Assembly: GCA_009760855.2 (NCBI GenBank)
Contig: WPIO01000060.1
Coordinates: 441,001-505,000, forward strand
DNA length: 64,000 nucleotides
Reading direction: 5' to 3'
Source: Cristatella mucedo
Taxonomy: Eukaryota > Bryozoa > Phylactolaemata > Cristatellidae
The position numbers and the translations under genes are program-made. Of this stretch, positions 28,312 to 58,310 are shown piece by piece. The notes beneath the pieces are model-generated. The model was not told the origin of the DNA. It saw only the letters and a list, made by a program, of their open reading frames with translations, and did not search any database. The stretch's first letter is position 1; each line of letters starts with the position of its first letter.

Positions 28312-29345
28312 GGATACAGAGCAAAGTTCTTACGCTGACCCACAAGGCCCGCCACGGCTTGGCTCCTTCGTACCTAGCTGAACTGCTGCATCAGTTTCAG
28401 CCTGTTCGCGCCCTCAGGTCCTGTATGGACAATAAATTAGCTGTTCCTTTCCTCCGCTTAAAGACCGTTGGCGATAGAAGCTTTATCTCTGACTGTGGAG
28501 CTCGCTTCCACAATTCTTACGCAACGACAACTACTTTCCTGCTGCCAACTATGGCTCATCCTCTTCAGCGGCTGCTGCTGCTGTTCTGTTGATGGGCTCT
28601 TCAACCTGCTTGCATTGCAGAGGTTGCAGAGGACTTACCGCAAGGCCAAGGCCACGGCTTGGCTCCTTTGTACCAAGCTGAACTGCTGCACCAGTTTCAG
28701 CCTGTTCGCGCCCTCAGGTCCTGTGTGGACAAAATATTAGCTGTTCCATTACTCCGCTTAAAGACCGGTACGTCAGAAGCTTTAGCTCTGCAGGTCATAG
28801 ACTGGGGAACTCGCTTCCACAATTCTTACGCAACGACAACTACTCTCCTACTGTCGACTATGGCTGATTCTTTTCAGCGGTCCTGAGCTGCTACTTCCAT
28901 GCTACTCACTCCCTCAACTGCTCTCCTGACTCTGCTATGCTTCCCACTTTCTCTTTGTTGCGTGAGACGAAGTCTGTTGGCTACCGAATGCTTACCGAAA
29001 GCCGCTAAGGCTGTGAGTGCGCTATACAAAACTCTCCTGCGTAACACCCACATGGTCTTTATGACTTTGTGGGTCCCTGTGATTCGTCCTTCACGTGCCT
29101 ATGCGTGCTGACACTGTGCATGCTGCCACTAACCACATTTGCATGCTGACCCTGTGCATGTCACCCCTAACCATGTTATTCATTTTATTTGTTTTTCAAG
29201 CATGATTTTACTTACTATTTAAGAGCATTTCCCTTTGCAGCAAATGTAAAGCGCCTAGAAAGAGATTAAGTTCTCTGAGGGCGCTTTATCAAGTACATTA
29301 TTATTATTATTTGTGGAGTTACTGACGGAGATACATTACATTACA
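28312..29345 (+). repeat. L2-B LINE 3' part, partly duplicated, with nested L2-A
   Basis: APSYLAELLHQFQPVRALRS occurs at 28362 and again, diverged, at 28662, so roughly 300 bases are repeated in tandem. The second unit continues to the L2-B 3' UTR and is interrupted at 29073-29310 by an L2-A tail. The outer element ends GAGTTACTGACGGAGATAC then ATTACATTACA. Confidence 0.87.
29073..29310 (+). mobile_element. 5'-truncated L2-A insertion inside L2-B
   Basis: The insert is only L2-A 3' UTR, from GTCCCTGTGATTCGTCC to the terminal motif and (ATT)n. TTTGTGG flanks it on both sides and continues the interrupted L2-B phrase, so it is the target-site duplication. L2-A therefore moved after this L2-B copy was in place. 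Confidence 0.88.
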
Positions 29346-30067
29346 CGGTTGTGCTTTGTCCCGTTTGGCCCGCTGCCGCACATTTCATGAAGCCTGGATT
29401 CTATTGAAAAGGTCATCTACTGTTGTAGGCCGAACACCCCGCCTCAGCTGCTTGTCTATATCGCCCTGTTGTCGCGAATCGGGGTTCAGATCAGCCGACA
29501 GGCTGGGCCACTACATCAGCGCCACCCAGGCAATCGTCAGAAAGTACTTTACTGGCCTAGCAGTACGCTCAGGGTCGCTACAGTTCAGCCAAATACAACT
29601 ACCCCCAACCATAGTACCCCTCGGCGGTTCCTCGGAATGCCGGCTGAGCGCGGTCACCTACCCCCTATACTCTTTAAATACCTACACTAGTCATGGTTTT
29701 TGTATAGGCACTTTTCCATCTGTAATCTGGATTATTTGACATTGAAATCAACCATCCTCTGAAGTTTTAATGGCATGCAATTTCTTTCGCAAATCTCTAC
29801 GGACACTTTGGAGCGCTTACAAGCCTACGGATGGAACGCGAGTCACTGGTGCTTTTATCGGCATTGATGTTTCAGGGCGCTGCTTTGCCTGCTGACCACA
29901 TTGTATAAGCCTACTGCAGGTCGTAATTCCCATCCTTTTGCCTAGAAGTTGAGTGTAATGGGGCCAAAGGATGTACTTCCACGTGATCGCTTAAGGCAGC
30001 CTTAGGATTTGAACCACGGCCTGAGCGTATAGTACGCAAACAACACTGGCCAGTTTATGTATGCATG
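29346..30067. other. Unassigned intergenic sequence
   Basis: A 127-codon open frame at 29356-29739 has normal composition, but I recognise no domain and no splice or repeat context. Confidence 0.4.
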
Positions 30068-30190
30068 TATGTATCTCCGTCTGTAACTCCAAAGCCACAA
30101 AGACTATGAGGGTGTTACGCAGGAGAGTTTTCTATAGCGCACTAATAGCCTAAGTGGCTTTCGGTACGCATTCGGTAAGCAACAGTCTAC
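30068..30190 (-). repeat. L2-B 3' end, minus orientation
   Basis: Complements of GAGTTACAGACGGAGATAC, CTTTGTGG and AAACTCTCCTGCGTAACACC mark the L2-B terminus. Confidence 0.8.
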
Positions 30191-30281
30191 TCAGTGCATT
30201 GAAAGCTCAATCTCGACCAGTAATTCGAATAACCCAGATGACATTTGGCGGGACATACTGAGCTGATAGCATCCGTTTGGT

Positions 30282-30319
30282 GCCGGAAGTTGAAGCTTGA
30301 GCCGGAAGTTGAAGCTTGA
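30282..30319. repeat. Two-copy tandem duplication, 19-base unit
   Basis: GCCGGAAGTTGAAGCTTGA occurs twice without a gap. Confidence 0.95.
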
Positions 30320-30609
30320 GTCAGTAAATTTAGCTCTGCGGCTAAGCGTGCGATGTACACTCATTGCAAAAGCGTAGGCGCGGCCGCCAAATATTAAAGT
30401 TCCGATTCTGGTAGACAAAAAAGGTTCCTGCAACATACTTGAATCATTCACAATATACTAAGTAAGCCTACCACGTAATATTTAAGGGTAAATGAAGACA
30501 GAAATGACTGAGAAGATTGGTCAAACGACTGAATAATTGTTTAGGGTACGTTTAAGTGATTATGTGTACAATTACCTAAGCTTTATAGCACGTGGAAAGA
30601 GTACATTAT

Positions 30610-31010
30610 GCAATAAATCGAGGCATAACGATAATATTAATAGTACATTTGCATAGCGCCCGCAGAGAATTTAATCTCTTTCTAGGTAATGTATCTCCGT
30701 CTATAACTCCACAAAGCGACAAAGACTATGTGGGCGTTACGCAGGAGAGTTTTCTATAGCGCACTCACAGCCTAAGCGGCTTTCGGTACGTATTCGGTAG
30801 CCAACAGACTTCCTCTCACGAAACAAAGAAAAAGTGGGAAGCATAGCAGAGTCGGGAGAGCAGTTGAGGTGGTGAGTAGCATGGAAGTAGCAGCTCAGGA
30901 CGGCTGGAAAGGATGTGCCATTAGTCGGCAGCGGGAGAGTAGTTGCCGTTTCGTAAGAACTATGAGAATACTTACACTGACATTGTCGACTGCTTAGCTG
31001 TCTTGCGAGT
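30610..31010 (-). repeat. L2-A terminal scrap fused to L2-B 3' part, minus orientation
   Basis: 30625-30688 is the complement of the L2-A end. 30689-31010 is L2-B, with HATHHLNCSPDSAMLPTFSL, KSVGYRIRTESRLGCE and the 3' UTR. Confidence 0.8.
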
Positions 31011-31814
31011 TCCATGACGACGTTTCCATGACGACGCGTCTGCGTGTTTTTATCTATTCAAGGAAGCTCCCCATTCTTCGTATCGTAATGTCTACGTGGT
31101 AGCGTCTGCGAGAATAAAGCTGACGTTGCAACTTGGTGAACAAAATTCACTGCAAATGCATGTCACCAACTTTGTTCGGCTACAGCCATGTTGGGCTTGC
31201 TGAATAAGCGTGTCGTAAAAGCGAATGGATTGCACTTCTCATTCCGAATCGCAGTAGCTTAACTGTTCGCTGCGTTTTGATTGTCCGTCAGTGGGCATAT
31301 GATTATAAGAGGTTTGGACACCGGACACTATCGGTCTTACCCCATTCAGTCTAAATAATGAGCGACAGACAAGACTAGATTGCTGAGACGATGCCAGTCA
31401 TTAACCTGATAAGTTGAAATCGCTAGCGCGATGGTGCACGGAGCTCTGCTCCTTCTTACTTTGTGGGCATTAGTCACCATATGGTTTGAGATTGGTTCAG
31501 GTTTCTATTGAGCCAGGGCTGAAGCTAAAGGCTCTCGCCTGTCTCCAACCTTGAGCGGCCAAAGACCTGAATGCTCGAGGGTTCAGAAGTCGCATTAAAG
31601 CCCAGATCTTTGCTGCGACTGCTAGTGTGATAAAAATCAGAGAACAACGCAACTGCTGATAAATGCAGCATGTCCCTGCCATTGCTATGTAACTCCCGGT
31701 TGTGGGAGGGCCATTATACCGAAGGCGGCAGGTACCGATCACCGGTTACCGTCACGTACCGGCCGGTCCTGCATAAACGTCGTATCTACCGTACTCGTGC
31801 GTTCACACTCATGT
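31011..31814. other. Unassigned intergenic sequence
   Basis: No repeat or coding signal was recognised on either strand. Confidence 0.45.
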
Positions 31815-33510
31815 AATAACAATGAGAATACATTTGTTTAGCACCATCGCCAAATTTAATCTCTTTCTAGGCACTTTCATTTTCTGCAAAGGAGGAAATA
31901 TTGGATGGTTAATGGCAGCATGCTTTGTGTTAACAAGTATGACATGGTTAGAGGTGACATGCACAGGGTCAGCATGAAAATAATTTAGCGGCAGCATGCA
32001 CAGTGTCAGCACATGTAAGCACACAAAGGACGAATCACGTGGACCCCCTTAATGCTGTTACAAATACACGCATTTTAGCTTTTTTTTAAATGTCAAGTCA
32101 GGGGATGCCGTGACTTCAGTCGGGAGTGAGTTCCAGGCTCTGGGAGCATACGAACTAAAGGCGGGTCTCCAAAAGATTTGAGGTTCGAATGAGGTATAGG
32201 TAAAAGATTCGATTCCGAAAAGCGAGTGCTACGATACTTAGCCTGGTGGGGGAGTAAATCTGATTGGTAGGCTGGAGCCAAAGAATGAAGGGACCTAAAA
32301 GTGAATGGCAGAACCTTGAAGTCGATGCGTTTCATGACTGGGAGCCAGTGCAGGTCGGCGAGAAGTGATGTGATGTGGCAACTGATTGCACAGGCCGATA
32401 GATCAGCAAGCACTAAGTTGCATAAGTCAAGACGTGATGTCACAAATTTAGACGTGGCATCTCTGTCTAAATAGCCCAAATTTTAGCAATATTATGCAGC
32501 TGAAAGTAGGCAGACTTGACTGTGAAGCTGATGTGGTCGTCTAATGAAAGGTCGCTGACCTTTCATTTTGGAACATGACGCCTAGATTTCATGCAGATTC
32601 AACAGGAGATATGCTGGCAGGGCCTATTGTAAGCGTTAACCTTTCAAATTTCCGAATCACACCTTGGTTTGCCCATAGCAAGTAAGTTGGTCGCATGGTC
32701 ATTCAATTTGAGAAAGTTTGCCGCCTTCCAAGTGCTGATGTCGGCAGTACATGTGGCAAGGGAGTTTAGAGAATTTAACATACTGGAGGGCTAGGAGGGA
32801 TCAAAGCAAATATACAACTGAGTGTCATCTGCAAGGAAGTGAAAACCTATTTGTGCTTGGCAATCGCATCGGCAAGAGGAAGAGTATAACCCGTGAAAAG
32901 AACGGGACCAAGCATAGAGCCCTGAGGTACCCATACTTCAGTGGTTTCTCGGATGATATTTGTTCGTTCACTTCAATACTCTTTAGCATCCCACTATGAT
33001 ATGACCTGAACCATTGCAGGGCAGTGCCAGTGATGCCCAGGCGAGATGAGAGGCGCTCGAGTAGGACTTGGTGATCGATAGTATCAAAAGCTGCCGAAAG
33101 ATCGAGAAAAACAAGCAGAGAGACTCTACCTAAGTCTGCATTCCTAAGAAGGTCGGTATACAGCTGAAGCAATGCTGACTTGATGGGATTAGCTCTAAAA
33201 CCAGACTGGAACCCACTAGCTAAGTTTGAAGTTTCAGTAGATTAGCTCAGCTGATTTGGCCACGACTCGTTCCAGTGTTTTCGATAAAAACGGTAGAAGG
33301 AAGACTCGGCTGAAGTTGCCCAAGTTCTCATCGTCTAGTGTCGCTTTCTTGAGTAGTGGCCTGACTACATCCTTTTTGAGAGGTGCTGGGACACAACCTG
33401 AGGCTAATGACACATTTATGATGCTAGTTATGCACGGTAGCAGCAGATGTGTGCATCGGAGAAGCAAGTCAGTGGGAAGAGGGTCTAGAGGAGCCGTCTT
33501 CTTTGATTAT
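31815..33510 (-). mobile_element. L2-A LINE, long minus-strand copy, decayed
   Basis: From about 33510 down: [67 protein letters not shown], then the YADD region, C-terminus, 3' UTR and terminal motif near 31860. Multiple frame changes. It lacks the endonuclease end and also a clear (ATT)n tail. Confidence 0.9.
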
Positions 33511-34118
33511 GGCACTACCAACATAGCGGCAGCAGCGGTGTTCGGTGACTAACACGCTCTTCTGTTAGTAAGAAATTCTACGAAGAAGTCATCTTAAGTA
33601 GTAATAGTAACCTGCGTCTAAAAATCCTCAGTAGTATTTTATGCTAGAACCCACGGAGAGGGTGAAGCCGAGCGTCGACATCTACCGCAGGTAACCGATA
33701 GGTTTATTTTATAATTCTGGCCGATCGTGGCCCTAACTTAAAGCGTGGATAATGGAAATGCGGTGTGCCGGATCAGCCAAATTATGACTGCCGAAATAAT
33801 ATTCGCCGTATCTGAATTATAATGGATAAGAATCGGTCATGTTGCAGTCTACGGTTAGGAGGGGTAAAAGCCGGAAGTCAAATAGCGGCCTGCCTGGTTA
33901 CCCTCATAACCTCGAAGATGTTAGTTGAGGGATTCTTTGGGCGCATGCTGTTGTACGCTATGGCTGATTCTGGACACCAGTACTCCACAATCGCTGTCAA
34001 ATTAACTTATTCGCTGTGCGGATATGAATTTATTATCTTTAGGCATCGGTGCTCTGCGACGCTGCCTGGTTCCGCTATTGTTGGCTGCACCTGGATGAAT
34101 ATTACTATGGTAATATTA

Positions 34119-34577
34119 CATAAAGTTCTTACGCTGACCCACAAGGCCTTCCACGACTTGGCTCCTTCGTACCTAGCTGAACTGCTGCATCAGTTTCAGC
34201 CTGTTCGCGCCCTCAGGTCCTTCCTCTGCTTAAACACCGTTGGCGACAGAAGCTTTAGCTCTGCAGGTCTTAGACTGTGGAACTTGCTTCCACAATTCTT
34301 ACGCAACGACAACTACTCTCCTACTGCCGACTATGGCACATCCTTTTCAGCGGTCCTGAGCTGCTACTTCTATGCTACTCACTACCTCAACTGCTCTCCT
34401 GACTCTGCTATGCTTCCCACTTTTTCTTTGTTTCGTGAGACGAAGTCTGTTGGCTACCGAATGCGTACCGAAAGCCGCTTAGGCTGTGAGTGCGCTATAG
34501 AAAACTCTCCTGCGTAACACCCGCATGGTCTTTGTGACTTTGTGGAGTTACAGACGGAGACACATTACACTACATAG
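34119..34577 (+). repeat. L2-B LINE 3' part
   Basis: APSYLAELLHQFQPVRALRS, LNTVGDRSFSSAGLRLWNLL and SAMLPTFSLFRETKSVGYRM, then GAGTTACAGACGGAGACAC and ACATTACACTACAT. Confidence 0.9.
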
Positions 34578-35249
34578 TAATATTACTGCGGCAGTATTGG
34601 CATACCTGGATGCACTGCCGCAGCAAATTAAAATTACTAGTCTTGGTTTAAAGGTTCTAGGCTTGACCGGTATTTGTCCCACATCGGCTTTTTGCATTTG
34701 TTTGCTATTTGTCTCACATCGGCCGGACTAGTGCCGTTGCGAGCGCTGTGTTTACGGCCTACTTCTGTCCGGACGTGGAAGCCGCTACATTCCGGTTGTA
34801 ACTGTAAGATATGGGCGGTGAGAAAGCATTAAATGAGGCACTAGGCGCGTACCGATTTGCTTGCTTTTGTATATTCAAAAAATTGCGCTTATACAATGCT
34901 TGTATTAATTTTTACGGTATTGCTTTCAACAACTAACACCATTAGGCGTTGCTGCTGCCGCGACTCTAGCAGTCACACTGAGGATGCGATGCGTGATGCG
35001 ATGCGCGTCAGTTTCTTTAGCTGCTTAAGAGTTCTCGGCCTCCGACAACTCAAGCCCCGTTGGCACGTCTCAGCACGCCTGACAAAAGCCAGCGTTGTTC
35101 GGCTGGTGGGCGATGATGGAGTTGAACATCCGTAAACCATAAGAACGTCATAGCAAGCAAATATCTGGGTGTCGTGGAGTGCAATACAGAATGGGAAGTA
35201 CGAAGTATCGCTAAGGGAACGGCAGTTTCAGCTCGTACTGTTTCCACGA

Positions 35250-35280
35250 TCTCTCTCTCTCTCTCTCTCTCTCTCTCGCG
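35250..35280. repeat. (CT)n microsatellite
   Basis: About 14 uninterrupted CT units. Confidence 0.95.
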
Positions 35281-35351
35281 AGATAGTGAATCAACAGTAC
35301 CATTCTTTCTCTGAAATAAAGACTTTTGGCGACTAAAGTCGGCGAAAGAAA

Positions 35352-35610
35352 CTCGTGTCTGCAGGTTCTAGACTGACTTACAAAATTCTTCCGCAATCGA
35401 ATCTTCTAGCGCGCATGCGCTGCTACTTCTACGCTACTCACTGTCTCGACCGCCCTCCCGACTAACCCACGCTGCTCACTTTCTCTGTGCTGGTTGAGGC
35501 GACGCCTGTTGGCACAGGCGAGCGAAAACCGCTCAGGCTCTGCGTGTCTTATATTAGCACTCACTTAATTTCCGGGGTTCTGTTGAGTTGCCGGCGGAGA
35601 TACTCGAGCA
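35352..35610 (+). repeat. Old L2-B 3' fragment
   Basis: GTGTCTGCAGGTTCTAGACTG, GCTACTTCTACGCTACTCAC and GCCGGCGGAGATACTCG parallel L2-B 3' sequence at 62 kb with many substitutions. Quoted motifs are partial. Confidence 0.65.
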
Positions 35611-36120
35611 GCACTCGGTGGGCCTCCCGGCCAGCTGGAGTCCAGCCCGTCACGGGCTCGTCACGCTTTCGCGAATGGTGGACGAGGTTTTCTGCCAGCA
35701 AGAGGTGTAGTATGAGATGACCTTGAGACAATGCCGGATTCGTGAGGGTCCGCGGGCTCGTTTGGACAGTCTCAGGCTTGCCTCAACGGAGCGTGTGCGC
35801 ATGTAGGTAGCCCAGACCTGGTTAACTCCAAAACGAGGCTCAGGTCACGAGTCGACGCCATCATTATCTAGGCGTAGACCTGCGGCCGCCCTTGACGTTG
35901 CCAGCACAACTGGTCTACGGCGGGCCTCCCGTGAGTGGCGACTGAAGTACAGTGCATCTGCGCCTTGGAGTTCAAGAGTAAGTGCGACGTCATCTCTAAA
36001 GACCGGCCGCGGGGGCATCGCTGTCGTGTCTCCACGGAGGTCGCTGCTCGGCTTTTAGTCTACAATGTTAATCCGTAGGCCCCGTCGTTAACTTTGCCAT
36101 AGCCCCCCCCCCCTTGCTGT

Positions 36121-37421
36121 CTAGCATGTAAGGCCCCCCGCGCGCCACAGCTTCGCTGGCTGGCGGAAAACGGCTGCGTTCTCGCGCGGCTGGGTTAATC
36201 TCGTATGGGCTCGTCTAAATTTCTCCACGCTCATTCCTGCCAGCAGGCGACGGCGGTTGCCGCTAGCACAGTTGGCGGTGGCAGTTGCCGCGTCTCGGGC
36301 GCCGGGTCGGTTGCCGCGCCGTGCACCGAATCGTGGCCGTCGTGGCGTCGATGGTGGTTCCGGCATTCGCTGGGCTAGCCGGCCGTTGCTGCGTACACCT
36401 CCGCGTGCTCGGTCTGATAGCCACGCCGCATTTCGAGAGCTGACGACGTCATGGGATGGTGGGGGGTGGCAGCTCGGACGTCGACCTCGATGTCAGCTGG
36501 TCTGGCTCTTTTTTAAGTCGGTCCTGCTTCTGATTGCCACTGCCGCCGGCGGCGGCAGAATGGGCGGCGGTGACGGCCCAGCCCCTGGCGTCTGCAGCCC
36601 AGTCGAGCATATCCGTCGTGAAAAGCGCTTTCGATCGGCATTTTCTTTCGGATGCGGACCACCTTCGGTTTGCATCGCCACCCGTGCAGCCGCTTGCAGC
36701 CTGGCTTCGTGCTCGCGACAGCAGCAGCTAGCTAGCTAGCTGTGTGCGGCGTCGTCGGGAGCTATCAGTGTGCCAGCCGATTGGCACAGCCGTGGTTGGC
36801 GTCTTGCGGCCCCTCCGAAGCCGCCAGCGTTTTCGCGAGATGACAGCCCAGTGGGCTGTTGATAGGTGTGTGAAAAGATCCAGAAGCCGCCGCCCTGAGC
36901 CGCTCTTACTACTTCGTCGCTCCAACATTTCGACTTGGGCTCTCCTGTTCAGCTGCCTTGCGAGGCAACCCGTCTGGGTGCCTGCTGGCTCTGTGCAGGA
37001 GGCCGCCACCGTGCCGTGTTCAGGCTTTAGGGAGTAACTCCTAAGTACCTCCTCAGCAGCAGCGGCTCCTTGTTTATGTTGCTCCCGGGTGAGCCTTATC
37101 TTGGCCGGCTTTTTTGCGTTCGTGCCTTCTGCGCATCCGAGGAGGAGCTCCGAGATGGCCCGCCGAGAATGGCCCGCCGGGCACGTAGGCCTACGAGAGA
37201 GCCCGGTCCGCCGCCACCGCTCGCCCTGTCTACCTGTCGTCTCTGTCGTCAGCCTGGTTAGAACGCCTGCCGTTGGAGTTGCCTGCCCATCGGGTGGCAC
37301 TGCTGCTGCTGCTAGCCTACCGCCGCTCCTCGTCGGCTCCTGCGCGAGTCGTCTGCTTGCGTCGTCATCCTGCTCGCTTGCTTGCTTGTGCCTGCAGGCA
37401 GCGACTCACCACCTTCAGACC
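36121..37421 (+). promoter_or_regulatory. CpG-rich region, probable RAB7 promoter and 5' UTR
   Basis: GC and CpG density rises sharply from about 36.1 kb and stays high to the RAB7 start codon, unlike the flanking intergenic DNA. No TATA box is evident. Open frames on both strands through here (for example 36257-36739) look like GC artefacts. The transcription start cannot be placed from sequence alone. Confidence 0.6.
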
Positions 37422-45877
<8,456 letters not shown>

Positions 45878-46094
45878 TCGCCACGCGCCGTGCAGGCACA
45901 CGACGCGCGGCAGTTCGCGCCCTACCGACGACTTTATTGCCGTCAATTTGACTTTTTTCGAGTGCGAACAAAACCCGAGCCTTTGAAAGCACCCCGAGGT
46001 GACGTCTGCTGGTTGGACTACTACTGATAAATAACACGTGTGTCTGTGCTCCGTGCACGTGCTTGCTGCTCTAGAGTCCGCTGTGCTGCGTATA

Positions 46095-46100
46095 TTTATT
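46095..46100 (-). terminator. Candidate OTUD5 poly(A) signal (AATAAA on the minus strand)
   Basis: TTTATT on + reads AATAAA on -. It lies 475 bases past the OTUD5 stop, and I noticed no nearer canonical signal. Another AATAAA on the minus strand occurs near 45931-45936. Confidence 0.5.
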
Positions 46101-46106
46101 CTAATC

Positions 46107-46112
46107 AATAAA
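46107..46112 (+). terminator. Poly(A) signal AATAAA of RAB7
   Basis: AATAAA in CTAATCAATAAACTCGG, 230 bases after the RAB7 stop and seven bases from the opposing minus-strand signal. Confidence 0.7.
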
Positions 46113-46574
46113 CTCGGCCCACTATTAACTACCTCGGCTCATTCCTGCAGCATAGTCTTGTCTCTCCTTCGTCACTCTTCCTCGGCTCTCTCTCCCCTAC
46201 AGTGTATCTATCTCTCACTCCTCTCACTTGTTCTGTGAGGCAAAGCTTGCTGCGCTCCTGGTCATAGACAGCTGTGATTGGAATTATCGAATTTGCACAA
46301 AAAACCACCTGCGTGAGGAGCTGCACGCGCGAGCGATCGGCCGAGCCTGACCACTGCAGGCCGGATGTCGTCGTGTCTGGCGCCATGCTGCTTCGAGCAC
46401 GTTTGCGCTTGCCACCACCTCTCGCGCTTCTGGATTGTGGTCAGGCCTGCACGCGACAGCCCCGTGACGACCTCTTGCTGGTGGCAACTGCCGAGTGTGT
46501 CGCCAGCGAATGCAAAAAGAGTGTTCCGCCGTGCGCGGACAGAGTACGCGTGACTTGCTGCAAGCCATCGCTTT

Positions 46575-55390
<8,816 letters not shown>

Positions 55391-55522
55391 CTACAGCGGC
55401 ACGTGAGGCAAGGTCTGTGAGCTCGGGGTGGGCACAGGCTCGAGGTGGCGGCGGCAGCAGCAGCAACAGTGGGGGCAGAGCCGACAAGAGCTACAGAGAA
55501 ATACCGCCGGGATGACTCGAGC

Positions 55523-55546
55523 GGGGGGGGGGGGGGGGGGGGGGGG
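55523..55546. repeat. G24 run
   Basis: Twenty-four uninterrupted G on +, about 130 bases upstream (OTUD5 sense) of the catalytic-Cys exon's acceptor. Confidence 0.97.
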
Positions 55547-55804
55547 TGAGCTTGCAGCACATCTCAACTTGCACTGCATGGACAAAACGGGATTGAAAAA
55601 GACATGCTGAGTCAGCGCTAATAGATAGTAGTGACTTACTTCTGGACTAACTGAAGGATGTCTCAAATGAAAGACATGGTTTGAAGATTGATTACATTGC
55701 CCAATCGACACGCGCGTGCTTGTAGGTCACTTGCCAACAGGCCTACCGGATTGGCTTTCAAAAAAGGTCACTCACTCTCCCTCTCTCTCTCTCACGCACA
55801 CACA

Positions 55805-56135
55805 CGGGGCCTGCCAGAGCTTAGTTTCACCGTATCAAGCTGAACTGCCACAGCAGTACTAATTTCCTTGAGCCTTCAGATGCTCTCAAGACAATGTGTT
55901 AGCTATCTTAAGCGTTCATGAAATGGCTGACCCCCACCATGCGCTTCTGCTCTGCCGGCCAGTGCCACACCATTAAACTCACAACCACAATTTTTGACAG
56001 CTTTGACGACGCTTCACTCCAGGTGCCGGTTCTCCTGTTTCTTCTTCCTGTTCGTCCATTCCTGCTACATCTACTTTGTCGACTTCTCCTGCGGCACCTG
56101 CACGCTGCTCACTTTCCCTGGCTGCACGAGATCTT
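55805..56135 (+). repeat. L2-B 3' scrap, old
   Basis: GGCCTGCCAGAGCTTAG, AAGCTGAACTGCCACAGCAG and CGCTGCTCACTTTCCCTGGC parallel L2-B with many changes and deletions. Confidence 0.5.
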
Positions 56136-56699
56136 CCGTGAACATGCACAGCCAGTGGCCAAGAGCATAGAAGCCACTAAAGCAGCTGTTCTCAACCAGT
56201 GCACTAAAGCTTCCAGCAGAGCTGCTGCAGACGTGCCAGAGGAGCTGCTGAGATCGCCATTTCGGCTTGGCATTAGCATACCCAGGATCCGACCAAAAAC
56301 AAAAATTCGACCTTGCCCGAGCAACCAATCGTAGGGGGCATCGTTCAAGGGAGCAGCCTAGCCCAGCAAGGTAGACTTGCAATCACAAACATTTAGGCCG
56401 CTAGCAGACATAGCTTTAAAATGTGAGCAAATGCACATGGGTTGACCTATGTTTTTTCTCTTCAAAATCGCACTCAATGCATCTCGTACAGATTAATTTA
56501 GCTGACTTGGTGCAGCTGTCTCTTAGCACCAGATCAACAAAGATCATGTCCAAATAACTAGTAACGATAATAAAAAAATGCATAACACCTTGTATAGCAC
56601 CCCAAGAGAGAAAAACATATTTTTGGCACTTTACAATTGCAGGAAACATGTCAATTGGTTAGTGACAACGTGCGCAGTGGCAGCCTATATAAGTACTTA

Positions 56700-57175
56700 A
56701 AAGACAATCCACAACGACGAAGCAAATCCTGAAAGGATTGGTAAGCTTTCCAATATCCGGGTCACACTAGCCTATAACAAGTTAAGTAGGTTGTATTCAA
56801 GTTTGCTGCCATCCATGTGCAGATATCAGCATTATTGCAATAAGAAAGTTGATAGTCGGACATGCTGGGGGTCTGGGAGGTATCTTAGCATAGACACAGC
56901 CGCGTATCATCGGCATAGAAGTGAAAGCCTAGATTGTGCTTTGCAATCATATCAGTAAGAGGGAGAGTATAAATTGTGAAAAGAAGTGGACCAAGGAAGC
57001 CCCGAGGTACACTGAGCTTTAGTGATTTCGAATAAACTTACCCGCTTAGATCAATATTCTGAAGTCTCCTACTGAGATGGGATCTAAACCCTTGCAGTGC
57101 AGTGCAGTGCTAGCGATGCCCAGGCAAGATGAGAGGCGCTCGAGAAGGACTTGGTGATCAATAGTATCAAAGCCT
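56700..57175 (-). repeat. L2-A RT fragment, minus orientation
   Basis: Complements of the regions encoding SRLGIAxTALQ, [18 protein letters not shown]-like sequence and [12 protein letters not shown]-like sequence. There is no 3' end. Confidence 0.8.
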
Positions 57176-57825
57176 TGCATAATAATGTGTTAGCAGATAA
57201 ACTTGTGGATATGCTCCGTAATCAATACGTTCATGCCCCGGTTTGACTCACACAGTTCTTGCCACTCAACGCCCAGGAAACATCGGGGCTCAGTATTTGT
57301 AAAGCCGCATGTTCAGGTTAAAAAAGGACACGAGAAAGCTAAGTATGCGGCTGAATGGATTAGCACTATTGGGCATTACACATTCCTGCTGGGAACATTT
57401 CAGTCACACTGCTGGACGTCTGACTCAATGCCGAACTCCTAGCTCACACGATGATGATGATGATGCGAACCACGAGACCAGGCGGCCTAGGATACTCAGG
57501 GGGAGAGGGACACTACACAATGGGGCAATAAGCAAGCCCGGGGTAGAATATGTGCCGGCGGCGTGAGCACCTCAAAAGCGACGGTACTTTATGCATAGAT
57601 TGGGGCATACTATTATAATTACAATCATAAGATCGAGTAGAAGGGCAGCATATACATATCACGAGATAACTCTCGTGTTCTGTGTGATCGTCTATCGATT
57701 CCATCGGAAGAAGCAGTCGACAGCCAAAGCATCACGAAGAGGGCAGTGGCTAAGTGGGGGACAGTGGCAGGACATAAGACACGGTTTGGGATCGCAATGT
57801 TTAGGTTATGTGAAATGGGTTAATA
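57176..57825. other. Unassigned sequence
   Basis: No recognised repeat or exon. The only feature is a short (GAT)n run near 57450. Confidence 0.45.
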
Positions 57826-58310
57826 ATAATAATAATAATAATTCACTTGATAAAGCGCCCTCAGAGAACTCAATCTCTCTCTAGGCGCTTTACATTTGCA
57901 GTAAAGTGAAATGCAATTGAACGGTAAATAAAATCATGCTTGAAAAACAAACGAGATGAATAATATGGTTAGGGGTGACATGCACAGGGTCAGCATGCAA
58001 ATGTGGTTAGTGGCAGCATGCACAGTGTCAGCACGCATAAGCACATCAAAGACGAATCACAGGGACCCACTAAATGCTGTCCTAAATAGGTGTGTTTTTA
58101 GGTTCCTTTTAAATGTGGTCAGGTCAGGGGATGTTTTGACGCAGGTCGGGAGGGAGTTCCAGGCTTTGGGAGCATATGAACTAAATGCACGGTCTCCAAA
58201 GGATTTAAGGTTTGTATGAGGTATTTCTAGACTGTTGGATTCCGAGAAGCGGGTGGTACGATGCTTGGCCTGATGGGGTAGTATATCTGACAGATGACCT
58301 GCTAAACGTA
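57826..58310 (-). repeat. L2-A 3' end, minus orientation, well preserved
   Basis: (ATT)n complement, terminal motif, 3' UTR and C-terminal peptide matching [20 protein letters not shown]-like sequence of the 3849 copy. Few differences. Confidence 0.9.

Noticed and set aside
29356-29739. 127-codon open frame as a possible gene
   Set aside because: No recognisable domain, no repeat identity, no splice context. Noted as unassigned.
36257-36739. 160-codon open frame upstream of RAB7
   Set aside because: The region is very GC-rich with open frames on both strands and no domain or splice support. Treated as promoter/5' UTR sequence.
37089-37421. N-terminal extension of RAB7 in frame with exon 1
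   Set aside because: The frame is open upstream, but all RAB7 proteins begin at the MxSRKK position, and the upstream residues are low-complexity.
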